Made by a program: the position numbers and the translations under genes. This document shows, one piece after another, positions 26,792-39,010 of a stretch of 64,000 bases of DNA; within the stretch, counting starts at the first letter, position 1, and the number at the start of each line of letters is the position of its first letter. Below the pieces are notes generated by a model. It saw nothing but the letters and a program-made list of their open reading frames with translations. It did not search any database and was not told the origin of the DNA. Origin of the DNA: Natronorubrum aibiense (GTDB taxonomy: Archaea; Halobacteriota; Halobacteria; Halobacteriales; Natrialbaceae); NCBI RefSeq assembly GCF_009392895.1, contig NZ_CP045488.1, forward strand, positions 868,001 to 932,000, written 5' to 3'.

Positions 26792-27964
26792 TTACGGAAG
26801 GGGGTCGTAGCCTTTCATCCAGGCATCCCAGTAGACGGATGGAAGGACGTTGACGTCCATGATCCAGTTCATCTTGCTCTCGACAGGCGCAGAGATGGGG
26901 CCCTCGTAGTCGAATTCGGCAATCAGGGCTTTCCCTTTCTTTGTCAGTAGTGGACAAGCAGCGTAGCCATCGTATTCCGCGCGCAGGGGCATGTCACGGA
27001 TAGCCGACGTGAGGTTCTTGCTGACGACGTGGGCCTGTTTACGGGCGGCTGCGGCCGTCTTCGAGTGTGGTGCGTTCTCACAGTCACCCAGCGCGAAGAC
27101 GTTGTCGTACGCATCGTGCTGGCACGTGTGCTTGTCGATGGTGACGTACTCGCCATCCTCAGAGCCCTCGGTCAGCGGTGAGTTGTCGGTGATCGGTTCC
27201 TGACCGAACTGCGGGGTAACTGGTGCGTAGAGATCGTACTCGATTTCCTCACCGTCCGCACCGTAGACGACGCCCGCGTCGGGGTCAACCTTTTCGACCG
27301 AGAAGTTCTCCTTGAACTCGATATCACGGTCGTTCCAGATCTCGTAGAGTTTGTCGCGATACGGCTGGACGCCGAAGTGGTGTTCGGCGTTTCGCGTCAT
27401 GATGACCTCGACATCGTCGCGGATGCCCTGTCGCTGGAAGTAGTCCTCCGCGAGCATCGTCATCTTCAGCGGCGCGCCAGGACACTTGATCGGCGTGTCG
27501 GGCTGAGTGACGAGGAACGTTCCTCCGTCGAACTCCTCGAGGGCCTCACGCATTTCGAGGGCGGCCTCGTAGTGGTAGAACGGGTAGACGTCGTCGTGGT
27601 CTTCCCACGCCTCAGTCAGGCCGGGCATCGCGCTCGGATCGAGTCGATGGCCAGTCGCAACCACGAGGTAGTCGTACTCGAGATCATCGCTGTCCTCGAG
27701 TTCGACGATCCCAGCATCGGGATCAACACCGGTCACGGCGTCGTGGATGAACTCGACACCCGGCTTAAGCAGGGTCTTGATATCCCGTGACTGCTCGGGC
27801 TCGAGATACCCGAACGGAACGAGATAAAACGAGGGTTGGTAGAAGTGGTCGGTACTCTTGTCGACAACCGTGATTTCCGCTTCGTCACCGTCCAGTTTAC
27901 GCCGGAGAATGTTTGCTGTCATCGCTCCGCCAGAGCCGGCACCCAGTATCGCTATTCTCGTCAT
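26792..27964 (-). CDS. Sulfide:quinone oxidoreductase-like flavoprotein
   Basis: A 390-residue FAD protein of the SQR/Ndh2 superfamily. FAD motif ILGAGSGGAMTANILRRK (6-23), a second nucleotide-binding region, and VFALGDCENAPHSKT. Cys161 in the KCPGAPLK segment and Cys337 in YAACPLLTKKG match the sulfide-reactive pair of SQRs, and a further cysteine lies in HTCQHDAYDN. The C-terminal segment (SKMNWIMDVNVLPSVYWDAWMKG) is amphipathic, suggesting membrane attachment. It would oxidise sulfide to sulfane sulfur and reduce quinone. The following DUF1641 gene supports the call. Confidence 0.87.
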   Translation of the reverse strand: MTRIAILGAGSGGAMTANILRRKLDGDEAEITVVDKSTDHFYQPSFYLVPFGYLEPEQSRDIKTLLKPGVEFIHDAVTGVDPDAGIVELEDSDDLEYDYLVVATGHRLDPSAMPGLTEAWEDHDDVYPFYHYEAALEMREALEEFDGGTFLVTQPDTPIKCPGAPLKMTMLAEDYFQRQGIRDDVEVIMTRNAEHHFGVQPYRDKLYEIWNDRDIEFKENFSVEKVDPDAGVVYGADGEEIEYDLYAPVTPQFGQEPITDNSPLTEGSEDGEYVTIDKHTCQHDAYDNVFALGDCENAPHSKTAAAARKQAHVVSKNLTSAIRDMPLRAEYDGYAACPLLTKKGKALIAEFDYEGPISAPVESKMNWIMDVNVLPSVYWDAWMKGYDPLP

Positions 27965-28148
27965 GTACGACTAGATATCGTAGGCTGATCCATCTAAACA
28001 CACGTCTTTCAGAAACAATTGTGTGAGAGAGGAAACCATAGTGCGGATAGAGAAAATATTGCGTGCTTCATCGGCATCGACGGTGCCGTCGCTCTCGAGC
28101 GGTCCACTCTCGAGATCAATCGCCACCAGAATATCTATTTCAGCCTGT

Positions 28149-29252
28149 TTAGGGCTCCTCAACGTCCGATTCGACCGGCGCATTGATCGAGTTCCCCCAC
28201 TCGATCCACGACCCGTCGTAGTTAGAGACGTGTTGGTACTCGAGCAGTTCCGAGAGCACGAACCAGACGATCGACGATCGCTCCCCGACGTGGCAGTAGA
28301 CGATCGTCTCCCGTTCGGGATCGCTATCGTGACTCCGGAACAGCTGTTCCAACTCCGCTCGGTCTTTGAACGTTCCATTTTCGTCGACGACTTCTGACCA
28401 GGTGATATGGACCGTTCCAGGAATGTGACCAGCGGTGCGAGCCTCGGGGAGATCCTTGTTCGGTGGCTGCGTCAGATCTCCGTTATATTCCGGTGATGAT
28501 CGAACGTCAACGATCGTAACATCCTGTGCAAGCGCCGCTTCGACGTCGGTTCGGTACGCGCGAATCCGCTCGTCAGGAGTGTGCGCGTCGTACTCCTGTG
28601 GGGTGAGCTCAGGACTGTCGGCAGTCGTCGGATAGCCGAGTTCTGTCCACCGCTTCTTTCCGCCATCGAGCAGTTTGACATCAGTGTGGCGATAATATTT
28701 GAACAGCCAGTAGAGATACGCCGCATACTGGTTGTGGTGCGTACTGTAGATCACCACCGTACTCTCGTTCGAAATTCCGCGGGCCCCCACGTACTCTTCG
28801 AAACAGCGTTTGTCAGCGATCCCACAGCCGTTGACGTCGACGAGGTCTCCGAGCACATCGATTTGGACTGCTCCCGGGATATGCGCCTGTCCGTACTCGT
28901 CGTCTGCCTCGACGAGGCGAAGTTCCGGATCATCTCGCTCAAACTCCGACAGTTGTTGTTCAACCCATTCAGGTGAGACGACGACCGAGGATCCTGCCTC
29001 ACTTCGATCTCCACACGAATCAGTTGCAAGCTTGTAACACGTCTGTCGCCCATCGTGGAGTGCAGGCGATGACGCGATCAGTCCAGCCTCATCGAGTTGG
29101 TCCAATCCATACCGAGCCGTCCGCGAGGAAAGCATCGTCTCCTCAGTCAATCCCTTGAGCGTCATCGGCCCGCTATCCTCGAGCGTCTTATAGATGAACT
29201 TTGAACTCGGCGGCAAATCCTCGAGTGCGGCTTCGGTCTGGTTATCCGCCAT
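28149..29252 (-). CDS. Winged-helix plus tandem rhodanese fusion
   Basis: 367 residues. Residues about 15-85 form a winged HTH (SSKFIYKTLEDSGPMTLKGL...TARYGLDQLDEAGLI). Residues about 90-220 and 230-365 are two rhodanese domains of the TST/SseA kind. The first lacks an active cysteine (VIYSTHHNQ in its place), as is normal in that family; the second has Cys320 in CHVGERSS. A thiosulfate sulfurtransferase carrying a DNA-binding or structural wHTH domain is unusual. It could couple sulfane-sulfur handling to gene control. A TATA-like TTGTATATTC lies at about 29281-29290. Confidence 0.85.
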   Translation of the reverse strand: MADNQTEAALEDLPPSSKFIYKTLEDSGPMTLKGLTEETMLSSRTARYGLDQLDEAGLIASSPALHDGRQTCYKLATDSCGDRSEAGSSVVVSPEWVEQQLSEFERDDPELRLVEADDEYGQAHIPGAVQIDVLGDLVDVNGCGIADKRCFEEYVGARGISNESTVVIYSTHHNQYAAYLYWLFKYYRHTDVKLLDGGKKRWTELGYPTTADSPELTPQEYDAHTPDERIRAYRTDVEAALAQDVTIVDVRSSPEYNGDLTQPPNKDLPEARTAGHIPGTVHITWSEVVDENGTFKDRAELEQLFRSHDSDPERETIVYCHVGERSSIVWFVLSELLEYQHVSNYDGSWIEWGNSINAPVESDVEEP

Positions 29253-29823
29253 GGCTGGTCTAGGATGGGATAGTGCACCCGAATATACAATTCTTTCGTC
29301 ACTGCTTTAGACACTTCGTACGGGCATATTTGCCTGACTCGACTCGAGTACTGGCAACAAAGTTGTGAAAATATTGCACGTTGTCTTACACCCGTACTGC
29401 TGTAACCCAAAATAAGTATGCCCAATAATTTCACCTTCTTTGCCGGTCGAACGTCAGCTGTCAGCAGAACAGTTTCGAAACTGCGTCTCGCGAGTGGAAA
29501 GTTCGAAACGACTTCCGCGAGAGTTCGTTTTGGGGGTTGAGCTAGATAGTGGAGAATGCGACAGAATTTTGAGGTACAAGAGACCGTCGTGTGATTGAAT
29601 TAGACCACTTTCTCTCAGAGTCGATTGTTCGAACAATAAACCAGCATACTGATTTCGGAATCGGGGTAATACGTAATTGCCGTTCACGTATTCACCTCTT
29701 ACGAACGGTAACCAAAGACTGCTTATTGGGCCGACACCGGCCTTTCAGTACAACCAGATCTTCGACATTACTCGAGGGAATAATGACACAAGCAAAGAAT
29801 AGACTGTACAAATACAAAAACCT
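29253..29823. other. Intergenic between rhodanese fusion and 5S rRNA
   Basis: AT-rich, with the rhodanese promoter near 29285 and the T-rich tail of the rRNA terminator near 29800-29823. No gene or RNA was recognised; a tRNA-Cys, found here in some haloarchaea, is absent. Confidence 0.5.
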
Positions 29824-29849
29824 CAACCAGCCATAGCTGTGGCTCGTTG
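29824..29849 (-). terminator. Terminator hairpin after 5S rRNA
   Basis: CAACCAGCCA/TGGCTCGTTG arms pair at 9 of 10 positions. On the minus strand the hairpin is followed by GAGGTTTTTGTATTTG, a T-rich stretch. It lies 20 bases beyond the 5S 3' end. Confidence 0.6.
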
Positions 29850-29869
29850 GGGTAAATGAAGTATGAATG

Positions 29870-29990
29870 GAGGCGGCGAAACGAGTTTCCCAGAGGCTCG
29901 CGCACTCCAGTACTCACCGTAACGCAGGCGGGCTTATCTTCCGTGTTCGGGATGGGTACGGGAGGAACCCCGCCGCTGTGGCCGCCGTAA
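29870..29990 (-). rRNA. 5S ribosomal RNA
   Basis: About 121 bases. On the minus strand it starts TTACGGCGGCCACAGCGGCG and ends near CTCTGGGAAACTCGTTTCGCC, the standard haloarchaeal 5S. It is the last gene of the rRNA operon. Confidence 0.95.
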
Positions 29991-30050
29991 CGCCGATCAA
30001 CGGAATCGAACCGTCGTCACACCAGTATCGGTGGTCTCTCTGACCGTATG

Positions 30051-30098
30051 TACGTGTAGTCCAGTTTGCGTCCGGACCCGTTCACGCGTCACGGATCC
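30051..30098 (-). other. 23S processing stem, 3' half
   Basis: TACGTGTAGTCCAG, GGACCCGTTC and CGTCACG pair in order with the region 33055-33106 on the other side of the 23S gene. These stems are cut by the archaeal splicing endonuclease in rRNA maturation. Confidence 0.65.
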
Positions 30099-30112
30099 AA
30101 TGCGATGTAATA

Positions 30113-33025
<2,913 letters not shown>

Positions 33026-33054
33026 ACGTTCATCGGATCGGCGTTGCGACAGAG

Positions 33055-33106
33055 TCGCAACATCGTGACCCGGGAACGGGTCCAGTGGACGCCTGGACTA
33101 CACGTA
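33055..33106 (-). other. 23S processing stem, 5' half
   Basis: It contains CGTGACCCG, GGAACGGGTCC and CTGGACTACACGTA (plus-strand text), complementary to the 3' half at 30051-30098. Confidence 0.65.
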
Positions 33107-33253
33107 CACACGGTCGCATCTGCACGCCGGTAGACGGCCGGCCTGCATTGACCCTTCCCACTCACACTTGCGCGGAGTGGTGCATCAGTTCAGTCGTACT
33201 CAATCACAGTCCCGTCGCCCACTTAAGGGAGGATTCGTGATTGGTACGAGTCA

Positions 33254-33325
33254 TGGACCCACAGGGATTCGAACCCTGGGCATCCTCCTTGCAAAGGAGG
33301 CACTCTACCACTGAGCTATGGGCCC
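33254..33325 (-). tRNA. tRNA-Ala (TGC)
   Basis: 72 bases in the 16S-23S spacer. Acceptor GGGCCCA/TGGGTCC, D arm AGCTCAGTGGTAGAGT, anticodon loop TTTGCAA (TGC), and TTCGAATC in the T loop. An alanine tRNA in this spacer is usual in haloarchaea. Confidence 0.97.
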
Positions 33326-33382
33326 ACGTCCGCCCAGACGGGCGGACAGAGACATATGTGTTAGCCTCGGTAGTTCTGAGGT

Positions 33383-33412
33383 GCCCGATCGGCCGCGCGA
33401 TGGGTCGAGATC
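33383..33412 (-). other. 16S processing stem, 3' half
   Basis: GCCCGATCGG and GGGTCGAGATC (plus-strand text) pair with 35033-35051 on the far side of 16S, allowing for one G-U pair and a bulge. It is a bulge-helix-bulge type site. Confidence 0.6.
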
Positions 33413-33463
33413 GAACGTGAAAACCGCTGGTGGGTCAGGACAGCGTCCTGATCCCGGTCTGTG

Positions 33464-34939
<1,476 letters not shown>

Positions 34940-35150
34940 GCTATATACTCCCGACCATTGTCGGGAGGGTTCTTGGCGGTGAATGTTAAGATACACACTC
35001 ACACATAAATGGGTCCACGTTCGGTGACCCTAGATCGTCGACCGATCAGGCGACACCGAACTACCAAGGCTAACATCAGACCCCCTCTGTATGGCGGACC
35101 ACAGGGGTGAGGTCCTCATCTTCTGCGTATTATACCGATAACCCCCGGTT
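34940..35150. other. rRNA leader region
   Basis: Transcribed leader of the rRNA operon. It holds the 5' half of the 16S processing stem at 35033-35051 (GATCGTCGACCGATCAGGC) and a small hairpin CCCGACCATTGTCGGG just before 16S. Confidence 0.6.
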
Positions 35151-35175
35151 CATACATAAGGCCTTCGAACCGTAA
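35151..35175 (-). promoter_or_regulatory. rRNA operon promoter
   Basis: On the minus strand the sequence is TTCGAAGGCCTTATGTATG, which strongly resembles the haloarchaeal rRNA promoter pattern (TTCGA-GGC-TTATGTA). The TATA-like TTATGTATG is at 35151-35159, so transcription should start near 35125. Only this one promoter was seen. Confidence 0.7.
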
Positions 35176-35424
35176 CTTCAAAGATAGTCAGTCCCAAGCG
35201 GGTATCCGAACCGAATTATCGTCTACTTGTAACGTGTTCAGTGTACGTTCTGCAAACTCATCCTCGAAATCGTGCTCGCTCAAGGAAGTACCCAAACGGG
35301 CACTGGAGCGCACCGAGAAAAGAGAGTGGAGCGGATAGGAACGATCCCCAATGCAGAAACATGTCCTCTCTGATCTGAGGCACAAGCGTCATCTCACGCG
35401 GATCTCATCAGCAACAGGTTCGAA

Positions 35425-35499
35425 TGGGCCCTGACGGATTCGAACCATCGACCACTCGGTTATGAGCCGAGCGCTCTAACCAGACTGAGCTAAGGGCCC
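35425..35499 (-). tRNA. tRNA with CAT anticodon (Met elongator or Ile2)
   Basis: 75 bases. Acceptor GGGCCCT/AGGGCCC, D arm TAGCTCAGTCTGGTTAGAGC, anticodon stem-loop CTCGGCTCATAACCGAG with anticodon CAT, and T loop TTCGAATC. No initiator features. The stem resembles isoleucine tRNAs, so the agmatidine-modified Ile2 is slightly favoured. A TATA-like ATTAACTAT is at 35524-35532. Confidence 0.9.
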
Positions 35500-35824
35500 T
35501 CCACTCGAGGGAAAACGTGCGCGATAGTTAATCCTTGCTGTCCGATTTTCCCAAAAAACGCTCCGTCTCGAGCGGCTTATGCGAGCGCTACGAACACCTC
35601 TTTATCCAGTTCCGATTCGAGTTCGTCTCGAGGTCGGTCTCCTGCTTGGAGGTCAAGTTCGATCTCCACGTCAATCTGATAGCATACGATACCGAGAGTC
35701 ATAAATCCGTTCGGGATGGTTCGTCAAACGTCCAATAGGATAGATTTTCTCACTGTATCTAAAAACAGAACGTGCATGGTCGGGTTCGATCCTCGCACTC
35801 TCCGTGACCAAAAGCGACTAGTCG
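35500..35824. other. Intergenic, only the tRNA promoter seen
   Basis: Apart from the TATA element at 35524-35532 for the CAT tRNA, I see no gene or conserved structure. Confidence 0.45.
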
Positions 35825-36421
35825 CTACTCGTCGTTGGCCCCGTACTCAGCGAGTGACTGGTCGGTCGCGTCGACGCGATGGGCCGTCGCGAGTCCCGCG
35901 AGGTGGGGCGTTTCGGGGACGATGAGCTTCTCACAGGCGGTCCGACAGGCGTTCGTGCTCCCGGGGAGACAGAACACTGGCGTCTCGACGGCGATGCCGG
36001 CCGTGGCTCGAGAGGCCATTGCGCGGGTGCCGACTTCGTCCCAAGACAGCGAACGGAACAGCTCGCCGAAGCCGGGCAGCTCGCGCTCGAACAGCGACTC
36101 GGCTGCCTCCGGTGAGACATCGTCGGCAGTGACGCCCGTTCCGCCGGTCGTGAGGACGACGTCGATGTCCCGGCGGGCAACGAGCCCACGAACGGCCGTT
36201 CGGATCGCCGAATAGTCATCCCGAACCAGTAGTCGCTCGCGTACCTCGTGGCCTGCGTCCTCAAAACACTCCTGAATGGTATCCCCACCGGGGTCGTCAG
36301 GGTCGTTCTCGGCTGCCTGTGCTCGCGAACTCGAGACCGTGACGATACCGACGTACAGTGGGTCGATGATGTCGTGTCCGTGATCATCCGTCGTTCTGCG
36401 ATCGTCTTTATCGGCTGTCAT
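35825..36421 (-). CDS. moaB: Molybdenum cofactor biosynthesis protein MoaB/Mog family
   Basis: 198 residues with the MPT-binding fold: VGIVTVSSSRA near the start, GDTIQECFEDAGHEV, LTTGGTGVTADDVSPEA (the TTGGTG signature, about 92-108), and a C-terminal FCLPGSTNACRTACEKLIVPETPHL. It adenylylates or otherwise handles molybdopterin before metal insertion. The partial aldehyde ferredoxin oxidoreductase at the window end needs such a cofactor (with tungsten), but the two are far apart. Confidence 0.92.
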   Translation of the reverse strand: MTADKDDRRTTDDHGHDIIDPLYVGIVTVSSSRAQAAENDPDDPGGDTIQECFEDAGHEVRERLLVRDDYSAIRTAVRGLVARRDIDVVLTTGGTGVTADDVSPEAAESLFERELPGFGELFRSLSWDEVGTRAMASRATAGIAVETPVFCLPGSTNACRTACEKLIVPETPHLAGLATAHRVDATDQSLAEYGANDE

Positions 36422-36542
36422 ACTGTATCATCCATGCTGAAGGGCGATAATCCCTCCCCTCTCGGCAGAACCCGGTCCCATCGGTCTCGGTGACGCCGAT
36501 TAGTTCACTGGACGTATCCCCGACTGGCACAGCCGAGGCGAG

Positions 36543-37829
36543 TCACGAGCCGTCGTCGCCAACAACCGTCGTATCGCCCATCCCCGTGGGTGCGGGGTTC
36601 TCGAGGGACGACCACTCGGCGTCCATCTCGGCATCAGTCAGCAGACAGTCGTCGAGTCGGGCACGCAGATCGTCCATCGACAGGTGTCGACCGATCAGTG
36701 CGAGACGCGTCTCGCGGTCGCCCCACTTTTCGTCCCACGAGAGATCTGGCTGGCTTTCGCGGAACGCTGCCTGTCGTTCGTCCGAGAGACTGGCGATCCA
36801 GCGGCCGGTAACCTCGAGGCACGTCTCCGTGCCGGCGTAGCTCATCGTGATCGCCTGCCGTTCGCGACCGGCGATCCAACACAGCCCCTTCGCGCGCACG
36901 AGGCCGGCCGGCAGGTCGGCGAGCACGGCCAAAAAACGTTCGGGGTGGAAGGGACGCCGCCGATGATAGGTGTCGACCTCGATGCCGTATCGTTCCGGCG
37001 GGTGGACGTGATCGTGGTGGTCGTGGCTGTGGTCATCGTGACCATGGTTGTGATCGTTGTCCCCGTGGTCGTGCTCGTCAGAGCTGGACTCGGGCGGAGA
37101 CCCATCGTGAGCCGCGTCGGCCTGAATCATCTGTTTCCAGCCGGCAGCGTCGGATGCTGCCTCGAGGTCGAACCGTCCACTGTCGAGCAACATCGCGGGA
37201 TCGACAGTGCCGTACTCGGTTGTCACGACTTCGGCGCGGGGCTGGAGGGTCTCGAGCAGTGCCACGACCTGCTCGCGTTCGGCGTCGCTGACGAGATCGC
37301 ATTTGTTGACGACGAGCAGATCACAGAACTCGATTTGTTCGAGCAGCAGGTCGCCCAGTGGCCGGCTGCCGGTCTCGTCTGCCCCCTGCTGGGCCGGCGG
37401 CGCTGCGACAGTGTTGTCTCCAAACCGGTCGTAAAACCGTCGGGCATCGACGACGGTGACAACGGCGTCGAGATCGTATGGCCCGCCCGCAGGCCCGCGG
37501 ATGAACTGGCGGGCGATCGGTTCAGGTTCGCCGACACCGGAGGCTTCAACGACCAGATACTCGAAGTCGTGTTCCTTCCAGAGTTGGATGACCGACCGCG
37601 AGAGTTCGCTGCCGAGACTACAGCAAATACAGCCGTTCTCGAGGGCGAGGACTTCCTCGCCGGTCGTCAGATCGGTTCGGGCTTCGACGAGGTCGGCGTC
37701 GACGTTGACCGCGCCGACATCGTTGACCAGCACGGCAATCTCGCGCTCGTCTTCCTCGAGGAGCCGCGACAGCAGCGTCGTCTTGCCAGCACCGAGTTCG
37801 CCACAGAGGATGGTGACCGGAACGCTCAT
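36543..37829 (-). CDS. CobW/ZNG-type GTPase metallochaperone with His-rich loop
   Basis: 428 residues. G1 motif GELGAGKTT (10-18), the metal-binding CICC (about 69-72) characteristic of COG0523 proteins, NKCD for guanine specificity, and a very long His/Asp loop (HDHGDNDHNHGHDDHSHDHH type, about 250-275). A C-terminal CobW_C domain (RRRPFHPERFLAVL onward) follows. The family delivers zinc or cobalt to target enzymes. The histidine loop suggests zinc or nickel buffering. Its ATG directly follows the stop of a 25-codon reading frame. Confidence 0.88.
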   Translation of the reverse strand: MSVPVTILCGELGAGKTTLLSRLLEEDEREIAVLVNDVGAVNVDADLVEARTDLTTGEEVLALENGCICCSLGSELSRSVIQLWKEHDFEYLVVEASGVGEPEPIARQFIRGPAGGPYDLDAVVTVVDARRFYDRFGDNTVAAPPAQQGADETGSRPLGDLLLEQIEFCDLLVVNKCDLVSDAEREQVVALLETLQPRAEVVTTEYGTVDPAMLLDSGRFDLEAASDAAGWKQMIQADAAHDGSPPESSSDEHDHGDNDHNHGHDDHSHDHHDHVHPPERYGIEVDTYHRRRPFHPERFLAVLADLPAGLVRAKGLCWIAGRERQAITMSYAGTETCLEVTGRWIASLSDERQAAFRESQPDLSWDEKWGDRETRLALIGRHLSMDDLRARLDDCLLTDAEMDAEWSSLENPAPTGMGDTTVVGDDGS

Positions 37830-37907
37830 TTACTCGTTTGCGAGCGCGAGTTCACGTCGTTCTTCCGGTTCGAACGGACCGGCGTATGCGTCCCAGTCGT
37901 CGGCCAT
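37830..37907 (-). CDS. Possible 25-residue leader peptide of the CobW gene
   Basis: Reading frame MADDWDAYAGPFEPEERREL plus five residues, whose TAA is immediately followed by the CobW ATG. GGAGG sits directly against its ATG, which is closer than normal. It could be a coupled small protein or chance. Confidence 0.4.
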   Translation of the reverse strand: MADDWDAYAGPFEPEERRELALANE

Positions 37908-38182
37908 CCTCCGAGAGCAAAACAGTGATGTGTTCAGGGCGGAACGGTGTGTTCTGCTGATCGACGAACGAGATGATTCCGTGTTCTGTCTATGAATCGT
38001 GATCGTCCGAAGATCACAGCCACGTGGACGACTCCTGTGTCGACCCGTTCGTCTTCGCGGCCGACATCGAAGCGATTGCTGCGTTCGGCAGCAAACTGCG
38101 TGCGATCGATGACGACGAGACCTCGACTATTCGTTGGTTCCGATCGACGGTTCCGAACAGCTATAGGACACCTGCGCGGCCG

Positions 38183-38647
38183 TCAGGACCGACGAAGGTC
38201 CTCGAGTTGATCACCAAGCAGATACTCCTCAACCCGGTCGAGTCCGGTGCGGTGGCTAGCTGCCGACGCTCGAAAGCGAAGTTCCATCATGTCGCCCGTC
38301 ACCTCAGAAACAGGAATCAGGTACCGATTGTCGTTGACGGGATCGTAGACGGCGAAATACGCCGCTCGACCGGAGTATCCACGTTGCCCGTAATCGTCCC
38401 GTCGATGGCAGCTGCTTACGGTTTCGAACGCAACCGTGCTCTCGCTGGATCGGTAGGCCGTCTTGCACTCGAGGCGATGAAACCGGCCACCGACTTCGAC
38501 GACGAGATCGTACGCGTCGGTGCCGTAGGTTGGGACGAGAACCGGAACGTCGCGCAACACGAACGCCGACTGGATGATCGCTTCGGTGGCCTGGCCGCGT
38601 TTCTGTGGCTCCTCGAGGTTTTCGTAGCAGGTGGTGCGGTCGAGCAT
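38183..38647 (-). CDS. PD-(D/E)XK endonuclease-like protein (PDDEXK_5)
   Basis: 154 residues, leaderless: TTTATAT at about 38670 puts the transcript start at the ATG (MLDRTTCYENLEEPQKRGQA). The core is GQATEAIIQSAFVLRDVPVLVPTYGTDAYDLVVEVGG (in two halves) with RLECKTAYR, giving the E...D...ExK-type catalytic set. Such domains are used by Holliday-junction-like resolvases, homing enzymes and repair nucleases. No transposase, intron or modification gene is beside it, so its role is unknown. Confidence 0.75.
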   Translation of the reverse strand: MLDRTTCYENLEEPQKRGQATEAIIQSAFVLRDVPVLVPTYGTDAYDLVVEVGGRFHRLECKTAYRSSESTVAFETVSSCHRRDDYGQRGYSGRAAYFAVYDPVNDNRYLIPVSEVTGDMMELRFRASAASHRTGLDRVEEYLLGDQLEDLRRS

Positions 38648-39010
38648 GCCCGGATTCGGCCCGGCTTTCGATATAAACGTCCGCGTCGGCAGCCATCGCT
38701 GGCCAAGCGCGCTCGAACAGCTGTGGGACTGACGCGGGCCGTGATCGTCACGAGAAGCGGACGATTGGTGACGGTAGCCGCACCGAACACGGCCGTTCAC
38801 CTAGTCGTCGACGACTTGTAGCGCTCGGCAGGGACGTATCCGAGCGACTCGAGGGCAACGCTCCCGGTCGCAACCGCTGATCAGAGCAGGTACGTCACGG
38901 TACAGCAACCTACCGATCTTGAACACCGTAATCGTACGGAACACGTGTCTGACGCGCCGGTTTCAAAGGGAGCGCATACTCAAGGACGACGCGTTGCAGA
39001 TGGAACTGTC
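38648..39010. other. Divergent intergenic region
   Basis: It separates the PDDEXK gene and the beta-helix lipoprotein. The minus-strand TATA at about 38670 is clear. No plus-strand promoter could be fixed with confidence, and nothing else was seen. Confidence 0.4.

Noticed and set aside
29253-29869. tRNA-Cys expected after 5S in some haloarchaea
   Set aside because: No cloverleaf or GCA anticodon arm could be drawn; only a terminator hairpin is present.
38024-38821. 265-codon plus-strand frame
   Set aside because: It overlaps the minus-strand PDDEXK gene, whose motifs and leaderless promoter are clear; the plus frame has no recognisable family.
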